Assembly: GCA_003586115.2 (NCBI GenBank) | Contig: QVOM02000115.1 | Coordinates: 4,872,494 to 4,936,493, forward strand | Direction of reading: 5' to 3' | Length of the DNA stretch: 64,000 nt | From: Salvator merianae | Taxonomy: Eukaryota; Chordata; Lepidosauria; Squamata; Teiidae | Shown here: in pieces, positions 40,401 to 43,400 of the stretch | Position numbering within the stretch: position 1 is the first letter of the stretch | How the letters are laid out: each line of letters starts with the position of its first letter | The notes under the pieces: model-generated | The model's database searches: none | The model's input: the letters and a program-made list of their open reading frames with translations, nothing else | Told to the model about the DNA's origin: nothing | Translations under genes and position numbers: made by a program

Positions 40401-43400
40401 AGGACTTCCTGCCCACAGTGAATCCATTCAGATTCAATATCAGTTAGGCCATTTTCACACTTGCCAGTAGACCAGGAAGGGGACTACAGGCCTCTGTTCT
40501 GCATACTGGTGCAATTTAAGGGTGGTCCACCCCTCCTAATACACTCTATCCACATGTGACAGAACACAGACTGGACTAGGACACCCAAAATGATATCCTG
40601 GTTTGGTCTACCGGTAGGCCTCCTCTTTGAGATCTTCCAGTGTACTAGGGGGTGGTATACTGGACACTGGAAGCCTGCAGATGGCATACCTCTGTGATCT
40701 TGTATACCATGGGAGTCCCATTTTGGTATCCCTTTGGAGCACTCAGAGGCTCCTCACCCTGGCACCCTGGCTTCGGAGCTGGCACAGGGGCTGGTGTACA
40801 ACAGGCTATCCCAAAGCAGACAGCCTTGTTCCATGCTAGAAGCAATCTGTCCTAGCTTGGGGTGGATTGTTATTCAGTACAGGGCAACCCTCCCTTACTA
40901 GTGCAAATAAATGTGCAATAAATGTGAATAGTGCAAATAAATGTGAATGTGGCCTTAGGCCTTCAGTCAACCCACTGCAGTATCCAGGTACCAGTTCAGG
41001 ACATTTAACTTCCTATCATGACAAGAAGAGCCAGGAATCTCCCATGTATTGGTGACACTTTACTCCAAAACACCTGATGACCACTTTCAACTGCTTTCTA
41101 CAGATGCTGAATAACATCAGTAACAGAAGGTATGGAAGCACAGTCACCTGCAAAATGGTCCATTCCTGCAGGTACAAATGGAACCAGTCTAATATAGTGT
41201 CTTCTAGTCCTAACTCAAGAATATGTTCTGGAAGGTCAACAGTATTAAAAGGAGCTGAAAGATCAACAAAGTCCGAGTTGCGCTCCCTTTCTCTCTCTTC
41301 TGAAAAAGCTCATCCATGAGCATGGCCAAGACTGTTTCAGATCCCAAACAAGTCCTGAACTGGATTGAAAACAGTTTCCTGAAAGGGTATCTTCAGCTAC
41401 ACAGCCACCATCCCCACTAAAGAATTTTTGTGATTGGAGAATAGTTGGAATACATATTGATCCAGAGATGGCTTTTCCAGGAGTGGACAATTATCACTTC
41501 TTCCATGGCCAATGATACCACCCCACCCCACAGAGATACGCTCACCCAGCTAGTTCTAATGGATGTCATCCTAACCAACGCTAGCTTTAATGAGACAACA
41601 AGGGCAAAGGTTGAAGAGTAGTTGCTGTATGCTAGATAGCTGCAAGCATCTTGCCTGTGACCTCAGGCCTCAAAAGCTGAAAGAAATCCCATAAAACTGG
41701 TTGCCCTACTATTTAGTATATCAACACTAGCATTAGGTCATTGTGAAGGTAAGTGGCTAGCAAATCTATTGAAGTGAGTTTCTGAAGGCTCCAGTACTGG
41801 ATTTCTTGGTGTAGATGCCATGAGTTCCACAACTGCTTGATTTTTTCATTATTTTGGAAATGCTTCTACTTTGCTGTAGGTGTCACTACTTTATTTATTC
41901 TATACTTTATTTAGTCTATACTTTATTCTATAAACAGTGAATGAGTCCTTTCACTTAAAACCCAAAGGTGTACGGAGGAACAAGGATGCAGTCAAAATGC
42001 AGGTTATAAAGATCAAAGTTGAGGCTCCGATCAGAATCCTGTCCTTCCTGCATCAATTGTGCTGTGGGTTACCATCATATACACTGGGAAGAAGGGTTTT
42101 TAGGTGTGTGTGTGGTGTTTTTTTTGTTTGTTTGTTCGCAGATTCTTAGCATGTATTGGAGGTTGGTTGCAAAGGTACGCCTCTGAAGGCCAAACTTCTG
42201 ACAGTCTTTGGGCAAGCAAACTGTATACTCCTGTCCTGCTACTAGGCTTTTTTGTGCAGCTGGTAGGCCATGGGTCTGATCCGGCAAGACATTTATTATG
42301 TTCTTATGCTTTCTGCATTTCAAGATTGAATGGTATGGAGGTTTCAGATGTTACTCTATCCTTATTGGGTTCCCTTAAATGCCTTGACACAAAGTCACAC
42401 ATAACTAATAATTAAGGAATCTATTACTCTTTTATTTGAGATGATGCTATCTATAAAGACTTTAGGAACTTTCTATAAGAAACTGCAGACTAATGGCTCT
42501 TTCCTGCAACTCAGAAATCAGCTGAACATATTGCTGTCATTAACTGAATAGAGGGCAGTTATGTCCAATAGCAGGGTAAGAAACATACTTACTTGATGTG
42601 CAATGAAATCTTGAAAAACTGAGTGCTTTTGTTTTGGTTTTAGGATACTCCATTGCATTTTCCTTAGTCCTACCTTTTCATAGTGAAAATCACTACTATA
42701 TGCTTGCTGAAAATGCTCTGTTCTCATGAGTGGTTTTGCAGTTGCATTTTTTCCCTGTTCCCTCTCCTCCATTTGAAGGCCTTTTCCCCAGAGATGTTGG
42801 ACCATGGCAGGAACACACTGGGCGTGTTTGCACTTAGTGAGAGGAATTTTCCAAGACGCTCGCTGAAACACAGCATTCGCGCTTGCAAACAGCACCAGCT
42901 GACCCAAAATCTACCGAAGCCCACCTGATACTCACCTGAAACCTACCAGTGGTCAACTAAATTGTAGTCTCCAGCCTGACCTACATGATCAGATGCGGAT
43001 CAGGGAAGGTGCATTCGCACCACTTCCAGGTTTGAAATGGCGGTGGGATGGGGCTGGCAGAGCCACACAGGCACAGTCCGACAGTTCACACCCTGGTTCG
43101 GACCTTGGGGGTCTGGACCCTGGCAGCTGTTTCGGACACAAGTTCTAACACAGCTCCTCTGGGTTCGAATACAGCTACTAAACTAGTGCGCTCCCATTCA
43201 CACTTCCTCCAGCGCTGGTCGGCTTGTGGAGTGTTCCAGGGCTGACAGGTACGAACACTCCTCTCTGTACCCAAACCCAACCGGCCCAAACTATGCTAAT
43301 TAGAATGTTCTACTCTCGTAAATGCGAAAACGCCCACTATTACACTAAGGCAAGTTTCTTCTTTTTCCATTGTTGATTACGGAGAAACATCTGTCTCTTT

